This document shows positions 11,181 to 22,239 of a DNA stretch of 64,000 nt, piece by piece. The notes under the pieces are model-generated. The model saw only the letters and a program-made list of their open reading frames with translations, was not told the origin of the DNA and did not search any database. The position numbers and the translations under genes were made by a program. This DNA comes from Mixophyes australis (taxonomy: Eukaryota > Chordata > Amphibia > Anura > Limnodynastidae): the NCBI GenBank assembly GCA_036250195.1, contig JAVHZZ010000005.1:128371598-128435597 (forward strand), read 5' to 3'. Each line of letters starts with the position of its first letter. The first letter of the stretch is position 1.

Positions 11181-12027
11181 TGTCGAAGTCAGCAAATTGG
11201 ATAAAGTCATTTCAATTAATATCGAGCTAACTTGGTTGTCTTTGTCCGAAAATATGCGTAGAGCACGCTGCAGCGTGGAAGGGCGTATCCAGCCGCAACA
11301 CGTGGTAATAAACAGTTTCTACACTTTTACACACATTCGCGCAAACATATACAGTTGTAAATAGTACACATTAATCGTAGTTGCAACACATAGTCATTTA
11401 TGTCGAAATATAGTAGTATTCATGTTTAATATTATAAGTTATATGCATATTAGTAAAACCTATGGTTCAGGTTAAAGGAAATGTGTCATGTCTGATATCA
11501 TTTTAATCCCCTATTCATCAGCAGCTGTCCGGTTGATTTGGCGAAGAGATCGCACATTGCATACTATAGCTATTGATGTTAGGGTATAAACCTTTAATAT
11601 GATGCTGACTATAAAATGCTAATGGACTAGTTGAAACTGGAGTCTTGGCGGGAAGAACGGAGCACATCCTCTGGAGAGATGACCCGCACCTTTGAATTCT
11701 TTAGTTTGAACTAGCCTATGATCTGCAACCCCCTGGACCTACCTGAAGCCTGGACCAATAGAAGCAAGCCACACCATCTGCATTGTTTTACTGTATTTCT
11801 GTTTGCATAAAAGCAGGAGCTTTTCATCTAGTGTTCAGTCATCTTGACCACAGACTTCAGACCTGAATGACTGTTCACTGGATCCAGAGCGCCTGCGATT
11901 AGTAATGGCTGCACTTATTATTTTGCTTGAATTATTCTGCTACTTTTTGAGAATAAATTTTTGTGCGTTGGAAACACAAATCGAGATTCGACAATCGTTA
12001 TTGGATAGCGACAAAACGTGCATAACA
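11181..12027 (+). repeat. 5-prime LTR of provirus
   Basis: This 847-bp LTR begins TGTCGAAGTCAGC and ends CATAACA. A TATA-like gcataaaagc near 11804 and an AATAAA signal at 11952-11957 suggest the U3-R-U5 layout, with transcription starting around 11830. Its sense orientation inside PTPN3 means that the AATAAA could in principle end the host transcript; nothing here shows that it does. Confidence 0.92.
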
Positions 12028-12029
12028 AT

Positions 12030-12047
12030 TTGGGGGCTTGCGCGGAG
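12030..12047 (+). other. Probable primer-binding site
   Basis: The sequence tgggggcttgcgcggagg immediately after the LTR resembles the proline-tRNA primer site of gammaretroviruses in its first eight bases and in G+C pattern, but about seven positions differ. The position is right; the tRNA identity is uncertain. Confidence 0.55.
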
Positions 12048-12973
12048 GTTACGTTACCGGACAGATTTCGGTTCCGCAACAAAGGGTGGAGACGCGTCAT
12101 ATACGGGTAAGAACGCAATGTGTTCAAAACCTGATTTTTTTTCTCTGTGTTGTGAAACCGAATGTCCGTTTTGCATAATCTGAAGGTGCACTAACTTGAA
12201 TCTAGGGACAAAAGAGAAAACGGTTTCTTTTTATTGTCATATTGCGTTTTTATGTATTACATTGCTTAGCGTATGTGTACTTCCTGCCTAGCGTATGTGA
12301 ACTTCCGGTAGATTTGCCACGTGTTTAATCGTTTTGATAGGTATTTTACATGCATAGTATAATCACTTGTGAAAGCCTCTGAAACGTTATTTACTATTGT
12401 TGGGAACTTTTGATTTTCTGCGCAGAAAAGATGTATATTGTGTGATTTTGTGACCTAGATACACTGTTTTATTGTTGATTGTGCTCAGTTGCTGTCTGAC
12501 GAGGCAGGTTGCCCAACTGAAGGACGGTATATGGGGCAGGTATACCGAGGGCGAAAACAAAGGGGGTTTTCGCAAAGCGCGCTCAATAGATCGCATGGTT
12601 TACTGATAATTAATGTTAGTAAGCAGTGCGATCTGACAGCACGGTAAGGACAACTGTGATTGTGAATTGGGAGAGCAGCTTGGAGGAATTATATTGGAAA
12701 GGCAGGTTGATTGTATCGACTTTGCGCTACCAAAGAAAATAAACTCAACAGATTCAGGGTATCGAGGAGCTGATAGCCCTGTAGCCCATTGTGATATATC
12801 TGTGTTAGGGGTCCTCGTCTGGTGCGAGTGGACGCGGCTTGAGGAAATACGTCCACGGCCATTAGAGATCTCTAGCAGTAGATTGTTTGTAGCAAAGGGT
12901 TGAAAGTGTTTGCGGAAGAGACAGAGTACTGCGGTATTGTCTGTGGTCCGCATAGATATTGATATTGTTTAAC

Positions 12974-14584
12974 ATGGGTGCTAAACAGACGCTAGAGATG
13001 GCCGAGGTACTGCCTAAGGAAGGGCCTATTGGTTCAGCAAGATTTCTTATGTGTAAGAAATATGGTGCATACGCAACTGCGTATTGGGACACGTGGGTCA
13101 AGATGACCAAGGATTGTGTTAGGCCTTTCCCAACAATAGGGAGTTTTAATGCAGAGGTACTAAATAATGTAAAAGATAAAGTGGGGTTGATTAAGTCAAT
13201 GAAAGTGAGAAATAAACATAATGATTGTTTGAAATTTTGGCAAATGGAAGGCAACACGTGGCAGGGAAGCAAGTGCACAGCGGAAGTAGGCGTGGCGAAA
13301 AGCACGCGCACAGCGGAAGTAGCCATTGAGAAGCGTGGAGATATCAGCGCAAGCGCGCCCCCGCCACCCTATGTGGCGGGAGGGGTAAGTACAGCCGTTA
13401 TTAAAAATGAAAAAAAGGAATTTGCTAAGTTATATCCTGTTTTAAGTCAGTTTAAAACAAGTGTTTCTGAAAAAGAGGATGAACCCACTGTAATATCAGC
13501 CATTGCCCATGCTGTTAATATGCTAGAGGTTCAGCGTAAGTATGGAAAGGGGGCAATGGCTGAGATAGGTGAGAGTAGTGTGACCACTAGGAGGGATAAC
13601 ATCCAAAGTACTGAAGTTGTTACTCCTGTATCCTGAAGATAGTGAACCGGTGGGTACATAACCTGTCCGCACAATATCAGTTCCCAATGGGAAGGCGGAT
13701 AAGGATGGTGTAGTTCCTTTAAGAAATGTTACAATGCATTGTCCTTGGACTAGATCAGAATTAGGTTCCATTATGACTGAATTCCCAGATCCTAGAAAAG
13801 AGTTGGCTAAGTGTCAGAAGTTTGTTAAAGACTTAGGAAATGCGCACGAACCAACCAATAAGGATTAGCGTTAGTGTTGAGGGCATGTCTTCCTCCCAAT
13901 ACTAACATACAAAAATTTATTAAAGATTGTTTGTTGGAGGGAGACGACACCTTGACAGATGAGGTGAATCAAGAGAATATAGAACAAATTTTCACACATT
14001 TAGCCATCTATTTTTCCAGTAAATCGGAGTAAAATTTTCACCATTAAACAGAAAGATAGTGAAGCAGCATCATATTACTTCACTAGAGTTATAGCAGCGA
14101 TAACACGGTTCACTGGGATATCAAACATAGGTGAGGATCCACATCACAGGGAGGTAGCTGTAGGAGTACTAATGGATGGTCTTAGGGAAAATTTAAAAAC
14201 CAGAGTGCAAACCTCACTACTTAATTGGAGAGGCATCACAGTAGATTCTCTTAGTCTGCTGTGGAGCATGACAAAAATATCTTTAGCAAAAAGGAAGAGA
14301 AGAGTGATAGGTTAATGACGGTAAGTATACAGGCTATAGAGGGAATGCATACACGGCCACCAGCATACAACCCACATAACAAGAAACATAAAATAATCAG
14401 GTGTTTCAACTGTAACGAAGAAGGACATTTCATGAGAGATTGTAAAAAGGAAAGACTCAATACACATAGGGGTGGGTCACGTAGATATCCTCCAAGGAGA
14501 AATTCACATAGACTAGAAGACTCACACCTGCCCGCGCATGTTATAGCAGCAAATGCTGCGTGGGAAAGCGATAGTCAGCGCTAG
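12974..14584 (+). pseudogene. Retroviral gag, frameshifted
   Basis: The gag polyprotein would form the core of the virus particle. A methionine at 12974 is followed by Gly-Ala, a plausible N-myristoylation start. The matrix-like frame runs to 13636 and contains a proline-rich stretch typical of the matrix-capsid border (about 13355-13375). Capsid-like sequence continues in other frames (about 13735-14270; a P-W-T-R-S-E-L block is visible), with stops and at least two shifts. The nucleocapsid part is in frame at 14261-14584, with one zinc knuckle, C-F-N-C then E-E-G-H and R-D-C (about 14403-14442), followed by basic residues. One knuckle is usual for gammaretroviruses. The gene is broken. Confidence 0.88.
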
Positions 14585-14614
14585 GGGTCAGGTCATACCT
14601 GTAGTCTACAGCCA

Positions 14615-15355
14615 GTGAGGTCAACTGAGAGTCTGAGAGAAGAACCAACAATGATAGTTGACATAGCTGGTAGGAAACAAACTTTTCTTGTAGATACAGG
14701 GGCGGCCAGATCTGTGATATCCTCTCCTTTTAATCTACAGGTGACCAGTAAAACTATTCCAGCTATGGGGGTAACGGGAAGAGTGTTAAATTATCCTTTA
14801 ACTAAACCCACAGAACTTACTATCGGGGCCCTGCATACCAAGCATTCGTTTCTCTTGGCTGCAGCAGCTCCTACTAACTTGCTGGGAAGAGACTTGTTAA
14901 GTAAAATGGGATGTGTCATATACTGTACCCCAGATGGTGTATTCCTAGATATACCAGAGATGGTCGTGCATAAGGTACAGGATATATTGGACACCCCTCA
15001 AAGGTTAATGTTGCACTCTACCGTTACAGAACAAAGTCCATCTCCAGTAAAGGGGATGTTGCTGCAAATACCGGGGTCCCTATGGACCAGAGATGGACAG
15101 GACACTGGATTGATGGCAAATGTAGCTCCTGTGATGGTAAATCTAAAAAGTGGTAGGATAGCTCCAAAAATCCCACAGTATCCATTAATACCAGAGGTGG
15201 AACTAAGGGTATATCCTGTTATTGAGAGGCTGTTGCAACAAGGGATTTTAATTCGTACATCCAGCACAGCAAATAGTCCCATTTTCCCTGTGAAGAAGAG
15301 TGGGGGGAGGGGCTATATATTAGTCCAGGTTAAGGGGAAAGTAGTTGATAGCTAA
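14615..15355 (+). pseudogene. Retroviral protease and start of RT
   Basis: An open frame of 246 codons encodes an aspartic protease with the catalytic D-T-G-A (FLVDTGAARSVIS, about 14684-14722) and the LLGRDLL motif near 14880. It continues into the RT N-terminus (PQYPLIPE, the GILIRTSS block and N-S-P-I-F-P-V-K-K). It stops at 15353 after a changed stretch where the RT fingers should continue. Retroviral protease cuts the Gag-Pol polyproteins. Confidence 0.88.
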
Positions 15356-15364
15356 TTCCCCGTA

Positions 15365-15727
15365 GTGCCCAATCCAGCTGTCATCCTCATGCAGATTCCA
15401 TCGTCTGCTAGTCATTTTACTGTCATTGATCTATGTTCTGCTTTCTTCTCAGTCCCTCTTCACCCTGACTGCCAATACCTATTTGCATTCTCCTACAGGG
15501 GGGTGCAATATACATGGAACAGACTTCCCCAGGGGTTCATTGACAGCCCCTGTATTTTCTCCCAAGCCTTACATGACTGTTTACAATCCTTCCAACCTAG
15601 CAATGGGTCTGTTCTGATTCAATATGTGGACGATTTTTTGTTGTACTCTGATTCTTTTATGTCATGTTTACATGATACTAAATTGTTGTTGCTCCATCTG
15701 TCGCAAACAGGGCACAAGGTGGCAAAG
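15365..15727 (+). pseudogene. Retroviral RT palm, interrupted
   Basis: The palm of the reverse transcriptase is visible: the F-T-V-I-D-L motif with the first catalytic aspartate, the W-x-R-L-P-Q-G-F block and the Y-V-D-D active site with the LLYS that follows (about 15625). The frame differs from the preceding protease frame. The coding sequence is cut at 15727 by the insertion at 15728-17238 and resumes after 17254. Confidence 0.9.
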
Positions 15728-16030
15728 AATACAATAGATATCTCCGGCGCTAATAGGTAGCATGAAAAACATGCAAATATCAGAAAAACATCAAATGCAG
15801 CAAATCAAAAAGAGGAAGTGCAAATCCTCTAATAAACAGACAAAACAAACCAAAAAGCAGATTGCGCACCAGATGTTCAAATCAAATAAATACACATAAA
15901 AAATATGTATAAAAATATATGAAAATAAATGTACAAACAGCTCATAATATAGTAATACCTCTGTTTACTGAATACAATGTATAAGTAAAATCAATAATCA
16001 CATAAAATTATCCACAGGCTCATAGGGACC

Positions 16031-16062
<32 letters not shown>

Positions 16063-17047
16063 GTGAGACAAATATCTCTATAGAGTAGCATGAAATTTTG
16101 CTTTCAACAATTGTCTCTATGACCAGAAGAATGGTAACTCTGTATTAAAATGTTGGCAAAACAAGCTCTATTCCACCTGATTCCAGTGTCTTGATTAATT
16201 GGCAGATTCCCGCAATCAAAGCGGTGTGAATGATATCAAATGTATAACTCCATAAAATCAACTGTATGATGATACATTAATGATGGAGCATAGATACAAA
16301 AGAATTGGTCCGCTATATAAAATGTCAATTCAGCCGATATAATTAGTCCAACTGGTAGGTAGATAAACCAGCAAAGCTTACCCGTAACGGGAAATGTGTA
16401 TCTGAATCACCGTGCCCCTGCACAAGCGGCTCAGGCGGCTTAAAGTTTCCAGAGTAGGTCTCGTGTGGTGCGCACCATAAAATTTCATCCGGACTGAAAC
16501 AAAAATAGTGCAGAGAAGAGTCCTCTTGAGGACACGGTAAGTATGATGCCTCTGGAGACAATGTAACACAGTCTTCACGATCAATGAGGCTTAATGAAGC
16601 CAATAACCAATAGTAGATACTCCATAGGATAAACAGATGAATATCAGCGACGCGTTTCGTCTGTCAAGCAGACTTTTTCAAGCTATAAGCTAACTGACAT
16701 TCCACTTGGTCATTTATAGAGAAAAATAGGAGGAACCTCATTAGGTAATTAGCAGCCATGTTTAGAATACATGATTCAAATTAGCAAAGTATAAAAAACA
16801 TATGGTCACTATGCGCCAAATCTCAAAATAAAAAACCATAAATACACATGTTATTTTAAAAACAGACAAAACTATGTCTAAGACAGAGGAACAAAATATT
16901 ACAATATAATATGATCTGTACTGAAATCCACATACATATGCATAAGTGGATTAGGTGCATTTAGCACCCATAAATAAAAACATCAAATGACTAAAAATAT
17001 ATAATACATATACACAAAAGTGCATGCTTGTACACATACATGAGTAT

Positions 17048-17085
<38 letters not shown>

Positions 17086-17254
17086 CAATGAAAACACAAC
17101 ATACAAGGTATAGTAATAATGGAAAATGAAAAATGAAATGAATGAATAAATAAGACGCATATGTGTATGTACATATGTGTGCGCATGCGCGGATGCGTGC
17201 ACTAACACACACATATACCCACATAAACATGATACCATGCACAAGGTGGCAAAG
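15712..17254 (-). mobile_element. 1.5-kb insertion with 16-bp TSD, ribozyme-like motif
   Basis: The 16-bp sequence gcacaaggtggcaaag is present at 15712-15727 and again at 17239-17254 and brackets a 1511-bp insertion (15728-17238) in the retroviral RT. A duplication of this length fits target-primed retrotransposition rather than a cut-and-paste or LTR element. There is no convincing coding sequence; the open frames near 16343-16603 and 16951-17259 are weak or driven by TA repeats. TA microsatellites occur at about 16030-16058 and 17050-17085. A hammerhead-like motif on the minus strand (16648-16684) suggests a Penelope-like or retrozyme-like nonautonomous element. The borders are firm; the family is inference. 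Confidence 0.75.
16648..16684 (-). ncRNA. Hammerhead-ribozyme-like motif
   Basis: On the minus strand a perfect 5-bp hairpin (GTCTG, loop CTTGA, CAGAC) is followed by GAAACGCGTC. This matches stem II, the conserved GAAA, a minimal stem III (CGCG) and the U-C cleavage position of type I hammerheads in Penelope-like elements. The other conserved strand reads CTTGAAA instead of CTGANGA, so catalysis is doubtful. Confidence 0.5.
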
Positions 17255-17800
17255 GACAAGTTACAGCCATGTCAGACTAAGGTCAAATACTTAGGACACT
17301 GTAGAGCAAGCGTTCTTTAATCTCAAAGATAGTCTGTCTAGAGCACCTGCATTGGGAATACCTGATTATGAAAAGCCTTTTGAGCTATACTGTATGGAAG
17401 CTGATGGTTGTGCAGCAGGTGTCCTCACACAGAAACATGGTGACGCTAGCAGACCGGTAGCATACTACAGTGCACAATTGGACACTGTGGCAAGATCACT
17501 CCCAACATGTCTCAGAAGTGTAGCAGCAACAGCTCTTCTGGTAAGTAAGAGCGAGGACGTAGTATTAGGACATGATTCAACTGTCTATACACCCCATGCT
17601 GTATCAGCTCTGTTAAATTCAGCTCAAACCAGACATGTCTCTTCAGCTACATTCACAAAATGGGAACTAGCTCTGATGGCACCCTCAAACATCACCATCA
17701 AACGATGTAGCACCTTAAATCCAGCTACATACCTTCCATATGTGTCTCGAGAGACACAAAGGGTGGGAGGTGAGGAGACCCTGGGTGGTGATTAGTTTGG
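17255..17800 (+). pseudogene. Retroviral RT thumb and RT-RNase H connection
   Basis: Sequence after the 1.5-kb insertion resumes the polymerase gene with a V-K-Y-L-G-H motif (about 17279-17300) and, after stops and a shift, an open stretch at 17352-17795. That stretch carries the F-E-L-Y-x-x-E-A-D-G block, a GVLTQ motif and R-P-V-A-Y-Y-S, typical of the connection region before RNase H in gamma-type polymerases. The A-L-L-N-S and later blocks fit the same region. It is not translatable as one piece with the palm. Confidence 0.85.
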
Positions 17801-17825
17801 CAAGAGTACTGATACGCATGATTGT

Positions 17826-18399
17826 ATGGAATACCTGAACCAGACCTTTACTGCCAGGCCCGACATACGTGACACCCCCTTAGAAAATGTAGATTTTATG
17901 TTTTATACAGACGGGAGTTGTCATAGACAGACAGAGACGGGTGAACTATGTACTGGTTATGCTGTTGTAGATGATCAGGATGTTGTAGAAGCTAGACCCC
18001 TTGGCCCACCTCACTCAGCCCAGGTGGCTGAACTAGTAGCATTAAGACGAGCGTGTGAGTTGGGAAAGGGTAAATCAGCTAATATATATACTGACTCTAG
18101 GTACGCCTTCGGAGTAGTGCATGATTTTGGAGCCCTTTGGCGTCTTAGAAACTTTACGACAGCAGCAGGCACGCCAGTCGCACACTCACAACACATAAAA
18201 GGACTTTTGACAGCAATACAGTTACCCAGGACAGTAGCCGTCATAAAGTGTAAAGCCCATACCTCTGAAAAAGACCCGGTGTCATTGGGCAACAACAGGG
18301 CAGACGAAGATGCTAAATGGGCAGCAGGGCAACCTATGACTGTATCGACCGAGACTATGATGGTTTTTCAGACATTAGACATGCAGAAATTAATTGACA
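17826..18399 (+). pseudogene. Retroviral RNase H domain
   Basis: An open frame encodes an RNase H domain: F-Y-T-D-G-S with the first catalytic Asp (about 17901), the A-E-L-V-A-L block with the Glu (about 18027), Y-T-D-S-R-Y-A-F with another Asp (about 18090), and the N-x-x-A-D-E motif (about 18295). The catalytic residues are all present. It runs without a stop into the integrase deletion junction near 18400. Confidence 0.88.
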
Positions 18400-19240
18400 T
18401 GCAAGATTGACTATTTCCAATTACCACCTTGCAGGAATCTAAAGTACGTGTTAGTGTGTATTGATGTGTTTTCCGGTTGGGTAGAAGCATATCCGGCAGC
18501 CACTAATACTGCTGTGTTCACTGCAAAGAAAATTGTACAAGAGTTTGTGTGTAGGTTCGGTATCCCTACAATCATCGAAAATGATAGGGGTACCCAATTT
18601 ACTGGGGATATCTTCCAAAACATGTGTAAGCTCATGGGAATCGGTAGCAGACTTCACACCCCTTACCAACCGCAAGTAGTAAGGTGGAAAGAGTAAATGG
18701 TACTATTAAGAACAAGCTTGGTAAGATAATGGCTGAAACTGGGTTGGCGTGGCCTGAAGCTTTGCCACTAGTCCTCCATAGCATGCGAACCACTCCTAGA
18801 CCTCCTCTTAATCTGTCCGCCTTTGAGATACCGTTAGGCCGACAACCTCATTTGATCGTGAGTCCGCAAGACGACTTAAAGTGTAATAATGAAGTGACTG
18901 TACAATATCTTATAAAAATGAGCAGACAGCTAAAGCAACAATAACAAAAACTAAATATGCTGTCACCTGGTATGCCAGAAACTAACTGTCATGATGTTGA
19001 ACCTGGGGACTATTTTATGATCCGCAATTTCTTACGCTCAGGTTGTTTAACAGACCAGACCGTTGGGAAGGCCCATACCAAGTGCTACTGACCAGTACCA
19101 CATCGCTGAAAGTTGCAGAGAGAGACACTTGGGTCCATTCCACCCACTGCAGGAAAGTCAGTAACCCGGAGAAAGTGAGAGACAAAGCTAAGACTGATGA
19201 CACCGATCTGTCACTCGTAAACCTGTTCCGGGAGAGCTAA
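18394..19240 (+). pseudogene. Retroviral integrase lacking its zinc domain
   Basis: The integrase core begins abruptly with the I-D-Y-F-Q-L-P-P block. The catalytic Asp in CIDVFSGW (about 18459), the Asp in E-N-D-R-G-T-Q-F (about 18580) and the Glu at the start of ERVNGTIKNK (about 18687) are visible, the last across a frameshift near 18680. The C-terminal domain is recognisable at 19043-19240 (RWEGPYQVLL and T-H-C-R-K-V). The HHCC zinc-binding N-terminal domain, normally between RNase H and the core, is absent. The C-terminal end of RNase H passes directly into the core, indicating a deletion of a few hundred bases. Confidence 0.88.
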
Positions 19241-19379
19241 AGCCTGCAGTCAAGACACCTGAGCCAGAGACGTTGCCTCAAAACTATCTTTCCAGCAATG
19301 GAGTGGCGATTTTTGTTTTTCTTTTTTTTCCTGGATTATTCTTGTTTTTACTTTTTATAGGACACCCTATTTTTGTGAA

Positions 19380-20902
19380 GGAAAATGGAGGACAGAGGAA
19401 GGTTCTGGTAGTGATACCGATGAGATGGATATCGAGGAAAAGTTAGTAAAATACCCAGAACAGCCCATTATCAAGCTTGGTCCAGGGGTTATGAAAAGGT
19501 CTGCTAGCTCGGGAACTCGGAGACAGTGTGAGGGGCTATTGTCTGATGAGTATTGTATCTGTAAGTTCTGTGACTCCCTAGTTGAAGAGAGATGCATCCA
19601 ACGATGCCAGTCCCCGAGTACTCTGAATATAGGCGGGCATCCTTTGGAGGATTATCACTCCTTAGTGGGTAAGGTTCTAAACCAAACTGAGTGCTGGGTG
19701 TGCTCTCATGTGCCTCAGAAACAGCATAACATAGGACTAGTGCCGTTCCCACTAAACATCTCTGAGGTACTCGAATTAAGGGGAGGGAGGCCCATAGAAG
19801 GGAAGTACAATAACACTAGGTCCCCTAGTCTGAAGCTTCAACAATACTCCTTAGACAGATCTTTACTGTGCCTAAATATCTCTCATGCAAAGCGTCTGGA
19901 GAATTGGGAAGCTGACCTATCAGATCAGACCATGGCTCGCCACACTCATTTTAGAGGGAGACTTGCAAGGTCACCAATAGGCAGGAATGTTGATGGACAC
20001 CACAAATTAGGGTGTGTAACTAAACATAAGAAAGTATCCATTGGAAAGGTCTCTATAGGTAATTGTAAGAATGTCATCCATGCTGAAAATCATGACTATT
20101 ACACATGAAGAAATGGTTGGTATTCACAAGACTACATCCCCCACCATACATACACACACAGTATGAACACCGTGGCAAGAGAAATATGAATCCCGGTGAG
20201 GAACCCAAAGCTACAAAATTGATTAGTGAAACCGCTGGTTTTCAAGTTATTGTTGCTCTAGATCTCACCAGGACCACTCTGGGAACTTTAAATTTTAAAT
20301 ATATTCAAGACCTAGCTAAATTGATAGACAATATCACTGAGATGTATGATGACACTTTCAGGTATACTGGAAGGGAGCTACAAGCGTACTAGAAGGAGTT
20401 GGTGCAACATAGGTTGGTACTGAATTCTCTCACTTCTATTACTGGTGGATACTGTGTGACTTTGGCCACCCAGTTTGGTGTCAAATGTTGCACGTACATC
20501 ACCAATAATACGGATGACCCCAAAGAGGTTATAGACCAAAAGATGGATGAAATTCTGCAACTGAAATGGGAATTTCGAAGGAACCATAATTCTTCGTTAT
20601 ATGAGGTCGGGGAAAAGGTGGCAGGTTGGTTCTCGTGGTTGCACCCTGTAAAATGGTTCTCCGGTCTAGGGGAGTGGGTACAGGAAATGGTTGCTAGTGT
20701 ACGTAAGCTCCTTCTCCTTATACTTGGAGTCATCTTAGCAATTGGTTTGTGTGTCAAATGTGTTCCTACTGTGTTGAAGTGTGGAAAACAGTCTTCTAGG
20801 GGAAACACTGAAAACGAGACTAAAAGAGTGGTGCGAGATACCGAAGTCATGGTCTGTGAAGAAGTGTTGTATAATGCTGAACTTGAAACGGTGATTGTGT
20901 GA
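19380..20902 (+). pseudogene. Retroviral envelope gene, broken
   Basis: Two main open stretches (19425-20108 and 20399-20902) hold the remains of an envelope glycoprotein. The surface subunit shows a C-W-V-C motif (about 19690) like the CXXC of gammaretroviral surface proteins, and several N-x-S/T sites. The transmembrane subunit has a paired cysteine in a K-C-C-T-Y-I context (about 20486), tryptophan-rich membrane-proximal sequence (about 20620-20690) and one hydrophobic anchor (about 20707-20760), followed by a short cytoplasmic tail. Stops near 20108 and 20392 break it. I could not place the signal peptide or the cleavage site. Confidence 0.82.
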
Positions 20903-20919
20903 TAGTTTATTACACTATC

Positions 20920-20931
20920 AAAGGGTGGAGC
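20920..20931 (+). other. Polypurine tract of provirus
   Basis: The sequence aaagggtggagc lies directly before the 3-prime LTR start at 20932, the position used to prime plus-strand synthesis. Confidence 0.85.
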
Positions 20932-21396
20932 TGTCGAAGTCAGCATATTGGATAAAGTCATTTCAATTAATATCGGGCAAACTTGGTTGTCTTTGTCCGA
21001 AAATATGCGTAGAGCACGCTACGGCGTGGAAGGGCGTATCCAGCCGCAACACGTGGCAATAAACAGTTTCTACACTTTTACACACATTCGCACAAACATA
21101 TACAGTTGTAAATAGTACACATTAATCGTAGTTGCAACACATAGTCATTTATGTTGAAATATAGTAGTATTCATTTTTAATATTATAAGTTATATGCATA
21201 TTAGTAAAACCTATGGTACAGGTTAAAGGAAATGTGTCATGTCTGATATCATTTTAATCCCCTATTCAGCAGCAGCTGTCCGGTTGATTCGGCGAAGAGA
21301 TCACACATTGCATACTCTAGTTATTGATGTTAGGGTATAAACCTTTAATATGATGCTGACTATAAAATGCTAATGGACTAGTTGAAACTGCAGTCT

Positions 21397-21736
21397 CAGA
21401 ATCAGCGGGTTTAAAGTCTTTACAAAGTTGGATTTGCGTGGGGCCTATAATCTCATTTGCATCCGACTGGGGGACGAATGGAACACTGTCTTCTGTACTC
21501 ATGAGGGACACTTCGAATTTCTGGTGTCAAAGTCGTATAATTGGGTGAACGAAAGTATATTGGTTAATATTGTTTTACCGTGCGATTGCGATCAGTATGC
21601 CACGTGACACGTGGCATGGCACGATCACGCGGTAAAATACGTACGCACACACTCGCACCCTCACTTTTATTTATTTATATATTTCATATTTAAAATGGTT
21701 CCATTCCACAGGGATTTATGAGCAGATGGTATTTAG

Positions 21737-21790
<54 letters not shown>

Positions 21791-21815
21791 TATATTTATA
21801 TGTACACTTTAGTGA
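21397..21815 (+). repeat. Transferred Gypsy RT plus LTR-start junction
   Basis: 21397-21519 matches the reverse complement of the Gypsy RT at about 7765-7886. From 21520 onward the sequence matches the reverse complement of 7557-7763, the 5-prime end of the solo retroviral LTR. The Gypsy-to-LTR junction is identical at both places. It contains a TA run (about 21739-21786) and a 65-bp palindrome (21573-21637). No target duplication surrounds the block. Confidence 0.88.
21573..21637. repeat. Short palindrome in LTR
   Basis: ttttaccg at 21573 and cggtaaaa at 21630 are the ends of an imperfect palindrome centred on cacgtgacacgtg. The matching segment at about 7660-7716 has lost part of the centre. 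Confidence 0.8.
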
Positions 21816-22239
21816 TACTTAAGGTTCAGGTTACAGGAAACATGTCATGTTTAGTATCATTTTAATCCCCTATTCATCAGCAGCTGTCCGGTTGATTCGG
21901 CGAAGAGATCACACATTGCATACTCTAGTTATTGATGTTAGGGTATAAACCTTTAATATGATGCTGACTATAAAATGCTAATGGACTAGTTGAAACTGCA
22001 GTCTTGGCGGGAAGAACGGAGCACATCCCCTAGAGAGATGACCCGCACCTTTGAATTCTTTAGTTTGAACTAGCCTATGATCTGCAACCCCCTGGACCTT
22101 CCTGAAGCCTGGACCAATAGAAGCAAGCCACACCATCTGCATTGTTTTACTGTATTTCTGTTTGCATATAAGCAGGAGCTTTTCATCTAGTGTTCAGTCA
22201 TCTTGACCACAGACTTCAGACCTGAAGGACTGTTCACTG

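Noticed and set aside
16951..17259. Minus-strand frames rich in Tyr-Ile repeats
   Set aside because: They read through a TA microsatellite inside the 1.5-kb insertion; composition only.
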